A DNA stretch of 64,000 nt, taken from the NCBI GenBank assembly GCA_958510875.1, contig OY294070.1, positions 119,950,703-120,014,702 on the forward strand, in the 5' to 3' direction. Origin of the DNA: Endomychus coccineus (Eukaryota; Arthropoda; Insecta; Coleoptera; Endomychidae). The translations under genes and the position numbers were made by a program. The notes under the pieces were generated by a model. It was not told where the DNA came from. It worked only from the letters and a program-made list of their open reading frames with translations, and did no database searches. Position 1 is the first letter of the stretch. Each line of letters begins with the position of its first letter. Positions 22,013-33,689 of this stretch are shown here, piece after piece.

Positions 22013-22790
22013 TATGAAAGTCCAAATTAGGTCAAATTTTTATCTAAAATTGAAAGATAGGATAAAATCAATTTAACCACCCAATAGTTGAAACAAGGGT
22101 AATAAAATTTCCTGTAATTTAGGCTTCGTCTGAAGTTTTTGATCATCAATCCCACATATTTCAGATGATAACGTAAGGTGCCATAGAATAGCATTTCGAA
22201 AAACCTTTGGATGTTTTGTATTGTGTTATACGATGATCTTAAAGATATAAACGTCCATATTTTTGATATTGGGACGTAAGTGGATACAGGAGGATCTATG
22301 ATTTGCAAACAACTGAATATTATATCAAGTATAGGTAAATTTTCAATAAACCTTGGAGCCATATCTGAGAAAAAGATGAAGTTATTTGACCATTTGGTAG
22401 AAGCCTGTGACATTGAGAAACAAATTCACATACCTAAATCATCTCAATAAGTAGTATTATACGATTTTTTGAGACTCATCCTTTGATGAAACAAATTCAG
22501 TGAGGTACTTACAGGTTCATCATTTGACTAATTGAAATCTCAGAAGCTTCACACTAGTAGTTCAATAGGAATTTAAGAACATTCCATTCAATTGATATCA
22601 AAGGTTATCGATGAACTTGAACCTTCTCTATATCTTATATCTATTTTCATGTGAAAAATGGCCGCGGACTGCATCTAAGTTCACCATTTTTCCTATACTC
22701 ATGAATAGTATCATAATATACAGGATTAATCGAAAGTAAGGATAAGCTGTAAACTTGTCCATTTCCAACCGAACAATAATACATTAAAAG
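22013..22790. other. No supported gene
   Basis: A 128-codon minus-strand open frame (22413-22027) has hydrophobic patches but no recognisable family, no splice or poly(A) context and AT-driven composition. I leave it uncalled. Confidence 0.4.
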
Positions 22791-22794
22791 TCAA

Positions 22795-24020
22795 TAAGTA
22801 GTGGCTTTTGTCAGCAGAGATCAACAGGAGACCTGCTTGCCTACGTTACACGTGTATGGCAGAAATCTATTGGGAAATATGAGAAATCTCTAGCTGTGGT
22901 ATTGGATATCTCCAAAGCATTTGACCGAGTCCAGCACCAAGGTCTTCTTGAGAAACTCCGGTCATATGGTTTGTCTCCTCCACTTTGTCGTTTACTATTG
23001 AGTTTTCTTTCAAATAGATCACGCCATGTGATAGTTTATGGAGTATGCACCAATACGATGCCTATTAACGCTAGTGTTCCAGAGGATTGTGCCTTGGCAC
23101 CTACTTTGTTCCTGCTCCACATCAACGATCTTTTGGAGGTAACCACCTTTCCTGTCCACAGATTTGTAAATGACAGTATACTTTATACCGCTCTCTCATA
23201 TCATCCAATGAAGCCAGAGGAGCGAGAAAGAGATAGGTTGACGTAATTAATGAAGATCTGGCAACGATTTTGAAATGGGGATCTGATGATCTAGTAGAGT
23301 TTGATGCCACCAAAACTCAAGCTCACATCATCTCCAGCAAGACAGATCCCACAATCCCTAATATGATGATATCATGTGCAACTATCCCTATGTAATCTCC
23401 CACTTCCATGCTCGGGATCAACAGCACCCTCTCATGATATGATTATGTGAGGTCCATTGCGAAAACCTCTCCACCAGAACTTGGGTTTCTATGAAATGCC
23501 AAGAGCTTCTTCACATTTCAGCAGCTCCTCATAATCTCCAAAATACTGTTTCGACATGTCCTGGAGTACTATTCACATGTTTGGAGTTCGGCTGTCAAAC
23601 ATACGTTGAAGCTCATGGATTCTATCCAGAAGAGAGCTATTCGTGTGATGGATGATGTCACACTTACGAATTCATTGACCTCTCTAGAACATCGTAGAAA
23701 GGTGGCCAACCTTTCCCTTTTGTATAAATATTTCCATAGTAGGTGTTCATCGAAAATCGTGTCTGTTATTTCAAAACGAGAGTTTATAGATAGGCGGACT
23801 AAACAAGCTCAAGTTTCTTCCTACTAGGCTTCATTTTTCTATCAAACAGCGCAGTTGTAGAACTCTTTACCTAGTGAGGTGTTTCTTTATCCCTATAACC
23901 TCCAAACCTTCAAGACAAATTCGAATGTCCATCTCCTCTGCCAACATTCCACCGCTCTAGAGCCAGAAAGAAGTAAGACTTCGTTTGATACTCTCACTCC
24001 GTCTTTTGCATAAGCCAATC
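22795..24020 (+). pseudogene. Jockey-like LINE reverse transcriptase, 5'-truncated
   Basis: It begins inside the RT fingers (FRQQRSTGDLLAYVTRVWQK), then gives LAVVLDISKAFDRVQHQGLL (motif A, intact Asp), SVPEDCALAPTLFLLHINDL (motif B, where GLPQGSVL is expected) and FVNDSILY (motif C, where FVDDS is expected, so one catalytic Asp is lost). The frame then breaks. Farther on, at 23606-23827, comes the C-terminal segment LMDSIQKRAIRVMDDVTLTN and HRRKVANLSLLYKYFHSRCS. The related fragment at 14555-15115 aligns to the last 600 bp. Dead copy. Confidence 0.85.
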
Positions 24021-26190
24021 AAGAGCGCCGTAGTCTGTCTAGTTTCGCGAGCTCCATTCTTCAGCACTTCCAAACGTATGGATGAGCATTTAAAATCTCC
24101 AACTCTAAAACGGCTTGAGGTACGACATCATATATATGTGCTTTGAAGATCGGAGTTACCGTTCGACCGCAATACAGGAACAAACAACGTACCATATGAA
24201 CCGAGAGGGCGGTAAGTCACTGTGCATATACACGAAGTGTTGGAACGGAGGAAAAATAAATGCTCAAAATCTGCAAGACGAACAGCTGATTCATTTTTCC
24301 GCTTAAAATCACACTCCAACAATTGAGCTCAGCCACCAGTTGACCCTAAATCTTTAAATTTGCCAATTCAGAGGTTTGAAACTCACCTGGAAGAGAGAAA
24401 CGTAGAATACTACCAATGAGATTCTGTTCTAACTCTATAATCTCGACCGGTTTGCTCAATAACTCGAAAATATTTTAAGTTACGACATGCCAGTAAATTT
24501 CGAGCAATACATCTACTTTGTATCAAAATTTCAAGGGATTTGTATTCACCTCTTCGCTCACTTACACGAAAAGATTCCTAGTATCATATAACCCGATTTA
24601 AGAGAAAACTTCATTCGCTACGGTGAGTCCGTCTTAATAAGGGCGTTAGAACATCTACGTTTCTCTAACAATTATGATTACGATATCTTATTATAGCCAG
24701 GTATATCTAGAAAAATCCTACCACTAATTAGTACTTAACAGGAGATCTTTGTTATATTTGCTTCAATCAATTAAGAATTTGACAGATTGAAGGTATGTTC
24801 AAGCAAATGAGACAAAACATAACTGGTTGTTTCCTAGTATATCATAAGAAGATTTGAACCCTAACAGATATAACAGAACTACAAATCTTCCGTTTGTATT
24901 TCTTTTGGATGTTATACGGATTACGCATCTTAAATAACTCGACATATTATATCTAAATGGCTGTGTTATGGCAAGTACAAAACGAGATAGGATCGGTTAA
25001 AGTTATGTGTCGTAATAACTAGAACGTTGATGGTCAGGGTTTATTTCAACAAGTATCTTCTATATCCCCCAATATTTTGTGGTACATTTCTCTATCAGGA
25101 TGAATGCCTTGTTGTTATGTGTTTGCTATCAGTTGTTTATTCGTAAATATGTACTACAACTCTTACCTTCTCTATTATTTTCCATACACCTTCACAACAA
25201 ATTATAATAACACGAGCGGGACAACGCACTTATTGGTACATAGTTCAAAATTAATGGCAATTATAACACCACATTCTTAAAGACACTAAACAAATGAACA
25301 CGAATGGTATTTAGTTCATAAACAATTGATAACGTAGATGCCTATAACACGTTAACCTACCTACGGTGAGCGAGGTATTATAGTTTTGATATGTGAACTA
25401 TGTCTCATCTACGTGTTGTATTGTTTTAGCCAACGTTTATTACAATTTCCACGTAATTTCCGATAAGATAACATAATAAACGATTATTACAGATAAATAA
25501 TTTATGTGTATTGTGATCTCTAATATTTTCGAGGTGACTCAACAATACAATGGTTACCTCGTTTCTATGTTAAATGAATATGCTTGTTATCAGTGGCATA
25601 CATTTTAACATGCATTTATCTAAATGCTTTCAAGTCTACCTGGAGCGTTGTATTTGACTACTGGAACCTTCAAACTCCATTGCCACATAAAATTTGAATA
25701 ATGCGCCTTCCTAGTTCCTTCAGATTCGTGTTAGTGCAATCGGTAACATGATTTTGAGAGTGGCATTGAACACCTTACCAAAAACAAAGAATCGTTTCTT
25801 CTCCAATATTATGATGTACCCTAGAATAAAAGTGTATCAACTCTCAAAAGGACAAACAAGTAATACAGTTTATTAAAAACTTTAAAAACCTTACATTCTT
25901 GTGTTTTATTTCACAAAATGTAATATATAATGAGGATACTTAAAATTAACATCTCTGATGTCACGTATTTGAAAGAGGGGAAACAATATCATTATTTAAA
26001 ATTTTTTGAGAAAAATTCATTTAATACACTACTGATCCGACATTACAATATCCAATCTTGGAGTTAGTATTTAATGTAGGAGTTGATATTATAATTATTC
26101 TTTCTTTAAAAGGAATATCATTTATCAGGATTTTGGGAAGAAGTTTTCTCGGCTTTCTTTATTATACTCTTCGCAACGACGTCAGAAGAG
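24021..26190. other. No supported gene
   Basis: 24100-24310 is less AT-rich than its surroundings and contains a donor-like GGGCG|GTAAGTCACTG, but I cannot join it to any exon. The rest is AT-rich without coding signals. Confidence 0.4.
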
Positions 26191-26221
26191 TATATAATAG
26201 GATACTCGGCTGTCATTCAGT
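26191..26221 (+). promoter_or_regulatory. Candidate core promoter (TATA plus initiator)
   Basis: TATATAATAG at 26191 is followed by the arthropod initiator TCAGT at 26217, putting the initiator A 28 bp after the start of the TATA box, the standard spacing. No ORF follows closely, so it may drive a non-coding RNA or an upstream exon, or be chance. Confidence 0.3.
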
Positions 26222-26515
26222 AGTCTAGGGTTCATTTCGTTGAAGCAGAAATTCTTTTTTTTGAACATTTTCTCAAAAAGATTATCAATTTGAATACTAT
26301 TTTTTGCTTATGTAAAGATACTGAAATAAATAATGTATTTAGTTCATTATCTTTACACAAATGCGAAGAGTATCTCGTAGAATGTGAAACAATTATATAA
26401 AAATCAGTACCAAAATGAAAAATGACTTGCGAAGAATACATTTCCAATACTATCTATCTATTCTTCATGCGGCAACGGTGATATTCTTGTAGAAATCGTG
26501 AAATATGTTACCCAC

Positions 26516-26860
26516 TCACTTGAATAAGCCTTGTAGATGTTTGTACTTTCTTCTGGATATTTGTTTTGGACCATCTCGAACAGGAGACAAATTTTCCGGA
26601 AAAGTAGCACGACGCCCGCCTCGGTTTAAATCTATTTTATTGAAAATATTAGCAGCAAAGTCTATTTTGTAATAGAGTATTTCATTATCCTCCGATCTTA
26701 CCTGCATATAAACAATTTTCGAGATGTTTAGATCCTCATGTCCACTGTTTTTTCTTCCGGTAAGCAAAAGATGAATTTGCAGTTTCGTATAAACCTTTAA
26801 AGTTCTCAAAATCGTTGGTTTCCATATTTATAGTCGTGAATGGTACGAAACACAATACAG
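26516..26860 (-). pseudogene. Unclassified repetitive-element ORF fragment
   Basis: Overlapping minus-strand frames read FENFKGLYETANSSFAYRKK, then a shifted frame with HEDLNISKIVYMQVRSEDNE, YYKIDFAANIFNKIDLNRGG and RRATFPENLSPVRDGPKQIS. The combination of a DL(N/T)RxxGR stretch, a P-rich linker and IS..K..DL reminds me of an ORF repeated in many arthropod genomes, but I cannot name the element. It is broken by a frameshift near 26800. Confidence 0.3.
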
Positions 26861-26904
26861 TTACCAACTGCTGCCAGTCCCAAGGTGTCATGATGTGGGA
26901 AGCT

Positions 26905-27400
26905 GTTTTTTTTTTCTCTCTCAATGAGGGAGTGAGCATCGCTTAACCCCGTGAGGTTGGTTCTCCTTCCCAGAGGCAGCCTCACTACACTGTGGTCATT
27001 AGTGTCATATTGTGCCCTCACATATTGTTATATCCTCATCAGTCCGATGTATTCTAAAAGAATCAGTAGCCTGATGTACTTCTGATTTCCTCGGATGCAG
27101 TTTTATCGTCTCCGGGGTATGTCCTACCACCAACCGCGTATGCCTTGCACTAAGAGAGCACATGCATGGGTGTCTCTTCTTCCACGTCGCAACCACTACA
27201 AGCGGGCTACCAGACCCATCGTGCAGAGATGTTCGTTGCATGGAACGTGTCTGGTCAGGAATGCAACAAGATTTCGAATTTCTTGTCACTTGAACGTCAC
27301 TAAATTTTTCAGCTGTTGATGCTGAAGATCTCCCATCAGTCGCTTGAAATGCGACATACGGGCAGATTGTAGGTAATTCCATTCAAGCAACGTGAAAATA
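26905..27400 (-). pseudogene. LINE 3' end (RNase H tail domain and 3' UTR)
   Basis: Minus-strand pieces around 27290-27100 include NEHLCTMGL and ETPMHVL, matching the tail domain (LNKHL..MG...C..C...E..HIL) of RNase H-bearing LINEs, with frame breaks. The 3' UTR runs through AGGCTGCCTCTGGGAAGGAG and GGGGTTAAGCGATGCTCAC and ends in a poly(A) run (26904-26912 as T on plus). It is 5'-truncated. Confidence 0.55.
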
Positions 27401-28030
27401 AACGAATATATCGAAAACATGAGCAATTGTTTTTCTGGCAGCTAATCTATATCCAATACGAAATGTTGACACCTTGAGCGATGCTTCGATTCATAATAAA
27501 GTTAAGATACATGCAAGAACACATTGTAGACGCGCTAGTCTAGTCTTAGATAAATTGTCTACCTATAAAATCAATGTGAAAATCAACATTACCAAGCTTG
27601 AAAAACGTATTATTATTGTACTATGAAGGAAAATAGAGAAAGTCAGTCTACGTATTGTTTATTTTCCATTCTAACAGCTTAATTATGCAGCCAATGAACA
27701 ACAAAATTAGCATATTCAGTGAATTCATCCCATTGAATTGAATAAAATTTAAATTAAATGTGACTTACAAGTAATTAACATGATAGCGAAGCAAATGAGA
27801 ACGAATTGAAGCGGGTTTACTCTTTACTATGTTATTGTTGGGCAAATGTGTAAATATGAAGTTAGAAAATGTATGAAACAGGATGGTAGCTCATGAAATT
27901 GTTATAGAGAATTTACCGTACTCTCAATATGGTATATATATGGCTTAATTAAAACAGTTTACCTGAAATATATTCAATGGAAGGAGTGTTTCCGAAAAAC
28001 ACTCGAGATAGTGCGATTTAGTTTTCAAGG
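27401..28030. other. No gene seen
   Basis: AT-rich filler between the LINE end and the next DNA transposon. No motif found. Confidence 0.5.
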
Positions 28031-28882
28031 TGGACATTTTTTTGATTGTAAATTCATGGATATAGGATCACCCCCTAAACGGGGTGACAATCCCTTCAAG
28101 AATCTCAAAGGAAACATCATTTTGAAAGTATTTCGATTCTCTTCTCAAACAAGCTGAACATTTTTTGTTCTGCGTTAAAATTGATGTGAGAAACCTGTAG
28201 GAAATGTCGTGAAATAAATCGAAAAGAAGACTTAAAGTATCAGTACATTCACCGGAGAATCAAATTGCAAAGAATGATGTTTATCAACGAAGTCGTGAGA
28301 AGGTGGTGACCAGTTTTATTGGCACTTTGCTGGCACTTCGCCACGCTATACAGATCCTATACGGTACTTTTTGAATCCACTTTTCCCTGAAACTGAATTG
28401 GTGGAGGAATTTATTTGAGTGGCGCCCAAGATTGGCAGGTTCAACACTCTTAGACTTTTTTCATGGGTTCATTTCAAAAGTATCATTTATAAAACAAAAT
28501 TTACCTCTTTAGGAGATCTTCGACACCGAATAGTGGTAGCATGTGGTGAAATAACCCCTGAAATGCTACAAAATCATCGGGAAAATGTTGAACAACACTT
28601 ACTGTATGGAAATAAATGGGTCGCAATTTGAACACTTAATTAATTAAAACTTATTTGAGAACTCTTCTTTCTTTCGATTTATTTCACCGACACTTCCAGC
28701 AGGTTTTTCACATTTATTTCAATGCAGAACAAAGAAATGTCAGCATATTTGTGAAGAGAATTGAAATAACTTCAGAACGATGTTACGAATCACCCCCTCT
28801 GCCACTCAAGATTCTTGAAGGGGTTAATACCCCGTCCAGAGTGATGATCCTACATTCATGAATTCATTATCAAAAGGATGTC
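28031..28882 (+). mobile_element. Tc1-like element with long (about 230-bp) inverted ends
   Basis: 28031-28240 aligns with the reverse complement of about 28650-28882 (GACATTTTTTTGAT...ATTCATGGAT... on the left, GACATCCTTTTGATAATG... inverted on the right; both contain a CCCCTTCAAGAATCT-like word). The centre holds a decayed transposase C-terminus. About 0.85 kb and non-autonomous. The long subterminal inversion again suggests duplication of the 3' part, as in the 19.3-22.0 kb element. Confidence 0.65.
28385..28631 (+). pseudogene. DD41D-like transposase C-terminal remnant
   Basis: The frame after the stop near 28417 reads APKIGRFNTLRLFSWVHFKS and then LGDLRHRIVVACGEITPEML, ending HLLYGNKWVAI. 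It corresponds to the W(P)..RS.DLTP.DFFLWGHLKS...DLRHRI region of Tc1-like transposases, with the third catalytic Asp region garbled. Non-functional. Confidence 0.65.
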
Positions 28883-28899
28883 AGATGTTGTAAGACTCT

Positions 28900-29935
28900 G
28901 GGAAGACATCTTGTCTTGCTCTGATGGCTGCTTTAAGTGCGACGTTCTGAACACGGAACTTTGGCGTCACCTATCTTGTTGTAGGTCTCATCAACTCTTC
29001 TTCCGAGATAGACATGGCGTCGAAGAGATAAGTGGCCGGCACATTCACTGGAAGCGGTGAATTCCGGTCGTTCCAGGAACAGGAGGGCTACTATTCTTCT
29101 AAGCAGAACTGGACAAAATGGCGGAACTACAGTGCAGCCTTTCGTGCTGGTCATCACCATTTTATATGGTCTTTCCCAGGAGCCTTCGTTGACAATATCG
29201 CATAGCTGACTCCAGCTGCGGCGATTGCTATTCTTAGTGGCTCTTTTCAGACTCCCCTTGCATCGTAGTGTCTTAGTTTTAAGGCTTGGTAGTTCTCACA
29301 GTCGCCGGATTCGGCATTGGCTTCGAAGTTCGCCAATCTCCTTATTTCACCAGTAGGCTGTTAAGCAGCAACTGCTCCTGGGATCCTTCTCCATAGATGC
29401 ATCGCAGGCATTAGAGATCAGTGACATAATCTGCTAGCGAATGTGCTCAAAAGAGTCTGCTGCTGCTATATTCACTTCCATCATGACTATAAAAAATTCG
29501 CGAAGGACTTAACGTTCCATTTGGCTAATGCTTGGAACTTCCTTGTTCCTCTCAACTCGGTGCGCTAATTTGGAATATGATGGTCTGGTAATCACTATGG
29601 AAGTAGTAGTGACTATCATACCATGACGTTACTCTAAGGACATATGCTCTTCCAGTTCCTCGGGTGTTGAGGACGACTACTTCTAGGAAGGTCTAGGAGT
29701 ATCTCGCCCGCGTTGAAATCACCCGCTATGATCAATGGTCCTTGGTCTTTCGCAAACTCTGCCTGATAAATCCTGAGCTCCGCGAATTCATCCTTTGTAA
29801 CACTTGTGGAGCATAAACGATGTACAGTTAGACGCCATCGACTTTTCCCGGGTAAATCCTGATCTCATCGTTCGCGAAGTTTCCTGGAGACATTTTTTCC
29901 CACATATCTAGATAGCTACAAGGGCTTAACTCATC
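28900..29935 (-). pseudogene. R1-clade LINE fragment (endonuclease to pre-RT region)
   Basis: Minus-strand pieces: around 29870 a segment like the start of the AP-endonuclease middle (DEIRIYPGKVDGV, LYIVYAP), then the region corresponding to GDFNAG (about 29710), and at 29230-29160 SQLCDIVNEGSWERPYKMVM, a linker typical of R1-clade elements (W...C..V...PWG.PYK.V). PPFCPVLLRRIVALLFLERP follows at 29120-29060. The RT proper is missing and there are many stops. R1 elements normally target 28S rDNA; no rDNA is seen here, so it is a dispersed relative or a degraded copy. Confidence 0.6.
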
Positions 29936-30385
29936 GGAAATTCAAGTCTGCGAATCCTTTCCCTTTATTTGAACACTACGACAAACATCAAGAATCATGA
30001 CGTATTTTTTAAAAATTCTGAATATAAATTTCGAACATTTCTACAAGTTAAGTATGACTATGATATAGATTTCTCACCAGTAAAATACTCTCATAATGAT
30101 ACAGAAAGTACTACAAATTACACATGGAAAACGATAAATGGATGCCGAAAGTACAACTAGCAAGAGAGCTTAAAACAATACAGTTCCTCTTTTCCACCTT
30201 TGAAGCAATTTAAAGCAATAGGAACGGCACAATTTTCTGCCCAGTGACTTAAGCACCCAACACCTCAAAAACAGGCTAGATGGATTCAGAAATGCTGGTA
30301 ACAGATATTTTCGCAAAAGTTTAGCCAATTTTTCCAGACCGATTACAATACCCACTACGTAGCAAGGGAAATAGAAACTGGAGAC
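29936..30385. other. No gene seen
   Basis: Short open frames (29969-30160 plus, 30355-30170 minus) have no motif support. Confidence 0.5.
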
Positions 30386-31468
30386 TCAACATGGCTCTCT
30401 CTATGAAACTCTATAAAAATTTATTTAAGAAATTTATATTATTCCTATTTCTCAATCTATCTATTTATTGACAATGTGGCTATTCAATTCAGATAACTAT
30501 GTCAAGTTGAAGTTTGATCCAATCATTAATTAGCCAGAACGTGAAAAATATCATTGACACTTATCCTTTTATTTCACAAGATACTTAAGATTTAACATAC
30601 TTGAAAGTAAGCAGGAAGGTAAACGCTAATTTCAATTAGATACAACAACAATAAAATTTGATAATAGAAATAACAATTGAATTAATAATAATAAAACAAT
30701 GATTACGACAATTGATTATGGATGAATTTTGTGATTAACTTTATTACTGATAAAAATAAAAAATCAACCAAAACCTAAACTCAAATAAAACAAACCTAGA
30801 TAATCGGAAGTAACTGAAAGACAGAAGTGAAACTGACATTTTAAAATTGATTCCATACCCTGGATGAACTCAGGGGATTGAAACTAAATGAACTGATTTG
30901 AATGTATTATTGAACTGAAAACAACAAGCGTTTATCGAAAATCTAAATAATAAGATAAATCTCTGATTTAGCGAAATTCACTCTTCTTACCAAGAACACT
31001 CTGAAGAAACTATTGAGTTGAATCAACAATTTAAAAATGCAACCAAAGGTTTTTTTTGGCATTGCGGCTGTTATTTATAATGTGTTCTTTTTCACAAAAA
31101 CCAATCTACAATTAGGGGAATTGTTCAACCAATAATTTTACTTATAGTGATCCTGCTTTTAATTTTGTACCAATGACATTTCTAGTAAATTATGAAAATT
31201 TATTGAACCAATAAGCAGTGAGATAGTTAAATTCTTCCCCTTCATTGAGGCCTCTAATCAGTGTTGGAGTGGGTGTGTTCTAATTCATGTTTATTTTAAA
31301 AATTCTTCTACTATTTCTCATGTTAAAATATAAAACAAAAAACATCTGAAATTCTTGTGCCCTTGCTGATATTATATTTTAATTACATGGAATTTAAATT
31401 TTCCAAAAAGATTCAGTTATGAATATTGACATTGATCTGTAATAAACTCTTACTACAAAGGGATAACA
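30386..31468. repeat. 1.1-kb dispersed repeat, copy A (LTR-like)
   Basis: It aligns over its length with 50409-51800 in the same orientation, for example AGTTGAAGTTTGATCCAA, AACGTGAAAAATATCATTGA and ACCAATCTACAATTA occur in both. Copy B starts TGTAACATGGC and copy A ends GGGATAACA, compatible with a TGT...ACA solo LTR, but no convincing target duplication was found and no internal retrotransposon coding is attached. Confidence 0.65.
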
Positions 31469-32655
31469 TGTTAAAAATAAATTAGTGAGACCTTAGCTGA
31501 ACCAGTTATTTGCTATGAAATTACAATATTTTCAAATTAATTATCCTAAACTATTTCCACTACTTGTTGTAATAATGTTATGCCTGTTTTGCGTTGTTCA
31601 TTAAAGTAGACATTGTATTGAAATTCAAAAATAACACGGAATTATTAGATTTGAATGGGCGATAATGAGATTGTTACAAATTAATTAATTCAGACTCAGA
31701 CTAATTCATTGAATCAACGGATTGAATTGAAGCCCAAGCGCCATATTGACAAAGCTCTCTGAACATTTTGATGTACTTTTTAATTACATCCTCAGGTGAA
31801 GTAAGACTAACGGCGGGATTTGATGAAAGTATTTTCAACAAGAAAGCAATCGATGTTTTTAATTCTCGAAGGATAATTTGGTTGAATTAATAATCTCATA
31901 CGCCATTGAAAAGTCACACAACTTCCCAACAAAGATAGGCTGATAGTCTCGTTAGTATCCAAAGTATTTGTTATTATGCGTATTCCTTTTGGTGATTCAT
32001 GTTTCACTTCCAATATACCGCCGTTTGATGACTGAAGTTTGATGTTTCGTATGTGATGTATTTGAAGAGCTATGTTGATGACAGCTTAGTTTAAATACAG
32101 GGGTATCGACTCACGTAACATAATCGTAAGAGAATTCCGATATTCTTATGAAATAGGGTTCTCCTTTCCAGAATACTGTAATACACGTAGCTAATACGAA
32201 CAGCCAACCCTTGACTGGTATCGTCATATTTTGCAGCGTAGCTGGTATTGTAATAACAATTAGAAACTGAAACACTTGTATATTTCTAGACAACAGCTAA
32301 ATCTCCTTCGAGGTAACAGGTTACTAAAGTAATAGAGCGAAACGTTATGAAAACTGTTTATCATCAGCATTGAAATGGAAACCCAGTAGTTTTCAAATGA
32401 AAATTAACATTATATAGATAAATAAATACACAAAACCTGAATGTTATGTTTTTCGAAGAACTGTGTAATGAGCACTCACATAATGGTATGACCCTCTTAT
32501 TTTAGAAAGAAATTAAACATTATATTCATATGTGAGAAAACGCGCAGAAACGTTCTGCTACCATGATGTTATTCTTGACAATTCGTACATTATAATCGTT
32601 GGGTACTGTGGGACTTACATTATATAATGACTGTAGTTGCTGCAAGTTCATTATC
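31469..32655. other. No gene seen
   Basis: AT-rich filler; minus-strand frames near 31807-32293 lack support. At 32330-32376 a GCGAAACGTT...TATCATCAGC stretch resembles the PLE-type motif but with the boxes in the wrong relative orientation. Confidence 0.45.
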
Positions 32656-32659
32656 TATA

Positions 32660-32755
32660 CCAGGGCAAGGTGAAAAGTCCCTGAAAAATAAAACCGATGG
32701 CGCCACAATCGAAAATCACATGTTACATTAATTTGTGATGTACCATCTTTAATAA
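32660..32755 (+). mobile_element. Solo end of a mariner element
   Basis: CCAGGGCAAGGTGAAAAGTC followed by CCTGAAAAATAAAACCGATG matches the inverted right end of the mariner at 12849-13502 for about 95 bp, including GGCGCCACAATC and TTGTGATGTACCATCTTTAA. It is preceded by TA (32658-32659). The rest of the element is missing. Confidence 0.8.
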
Positions 32756-32979
32756 TCAACATATGGCTCAATAAAATCTATTAACATTAAATCTAAATAA
32801 GACTGTATGCGTACCTTTTACATCATATGAGAATAACTTACCAACATTCAGCGAAATAATTTTACATAATAACAATTGTCTAAAAACAGATGATAACAAT
32901 AGACTCACACCTGAGATGCAATAATCATATTGCAACATTAGTCAGTAGAATCCAGTAAATTTCAAAGAAATAAGGTCAT

Positions 32980-33250
32980 TTCTAAAAATAAATGCACTGA
33001 CAAATGTGTACTATTCTCTTATACAATTATTATTACAGTATAGTATAATAGGCTGGGGTGGAGCACTCAAAAACTCACTCCAACCGTTCTTCAGGGTACA
33101 AAATAAAATCCTAAAAATTATATTTAACAAAACTTGGAACTTTTCTACTAAACTACTCTATGAAGAGACAAAATTTTGTGATATTAGACAGTTATACGTG
33201 AATCTGTGTTAATCTTCTCATTTCACAATATTCATAATTCAATACAATCT
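32980..33250 (+). pseudogene. LINE RT C-terminal fragment
   Basis: An open frame reads VYYSLIQLLLQYSIIGWGGA, then LQPFFRVQNKILKIIFNKTW and LYEETKFCDIRQLYV. This is the Y..LIQ..L.YGI..WGG.....+..+QN.ILK.I block that follows the RT core in several LINE clades. Both ends are truncated. Confidence 0.65.
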
Positions 33251-33450
33251 CGTTTTGTTGCTGGTAAAAACAAACTCAAATGCTCCTGGTTCAGTTTTCT
33301 TATTTGGAACAATATATTGAGGAATTTCTTGTATATTTTTTTCAACAGTTCCAACATAGGTTAATTTGTTGCTCTGCATTTCATCAACTAATTCGATGGA
33401 AATGAACCCGTTGTCTGCTGTGATGTTTCAGCTGCTATTTTTGACTGGAT
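33240..33450 (-). pseudogene. piggyBac transposase fragment
   Basis: The minus-strand frame reads NITADNGFISIELVDEMQSN and then KLTYVGTVEKNIQEIPQYIV, PNKKTEPGAFEFVFTSNKTR. It matches the DN(W/Y)F(T)S..L...L....LTYVGT.RKNK.EIP block of piggyBac transposases, with the catalytic Asp of the DN motif present. It is flanked by unrelated sequence, so only about 65 residues survive. Confidence 0.8.
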
Positions 33451-33689
33451 CAAGCAAAGATCACAGTGTGAGGGTGGGAACTGATATTTTGCGTGAATAA
33501 GGTGGTGAGTAATACTCCTTGGTGCCTACTAGCAACATCCAACTCACAGAAAGCAAAAATAGTGGGCAAAATGAACTTTTTGCAGGATGACTTTCAGCAG
33601 AGCAAGTCTTAACTGCGATGCTGATGAAAAGGCTCTCTGAGCTCAAAATACAAGATACAAGAGCCGTGAGTCTACCACGGCCGTGTCGC

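Noticed and set aside
22027..22413. 128-aa minus-strand ORF as a chemoreceptor fragment
   Set aside because: Hydrophobic patches only; no receptor signature or exon boundary at either side.
24100..24310. GC-richer stretch with a GTAAGT donor as the first exon of the beat-like gene
   Set aside because: No start codon with a signal peptide and no way to connect it to 34979; it could equally be LINE 3' UTR.
32330..32376. GCGAAACGTT with TATCATCAGC as another PLE-type motif
   Set aside because: The two boxes are in opposite relative orientation to the true motif class.
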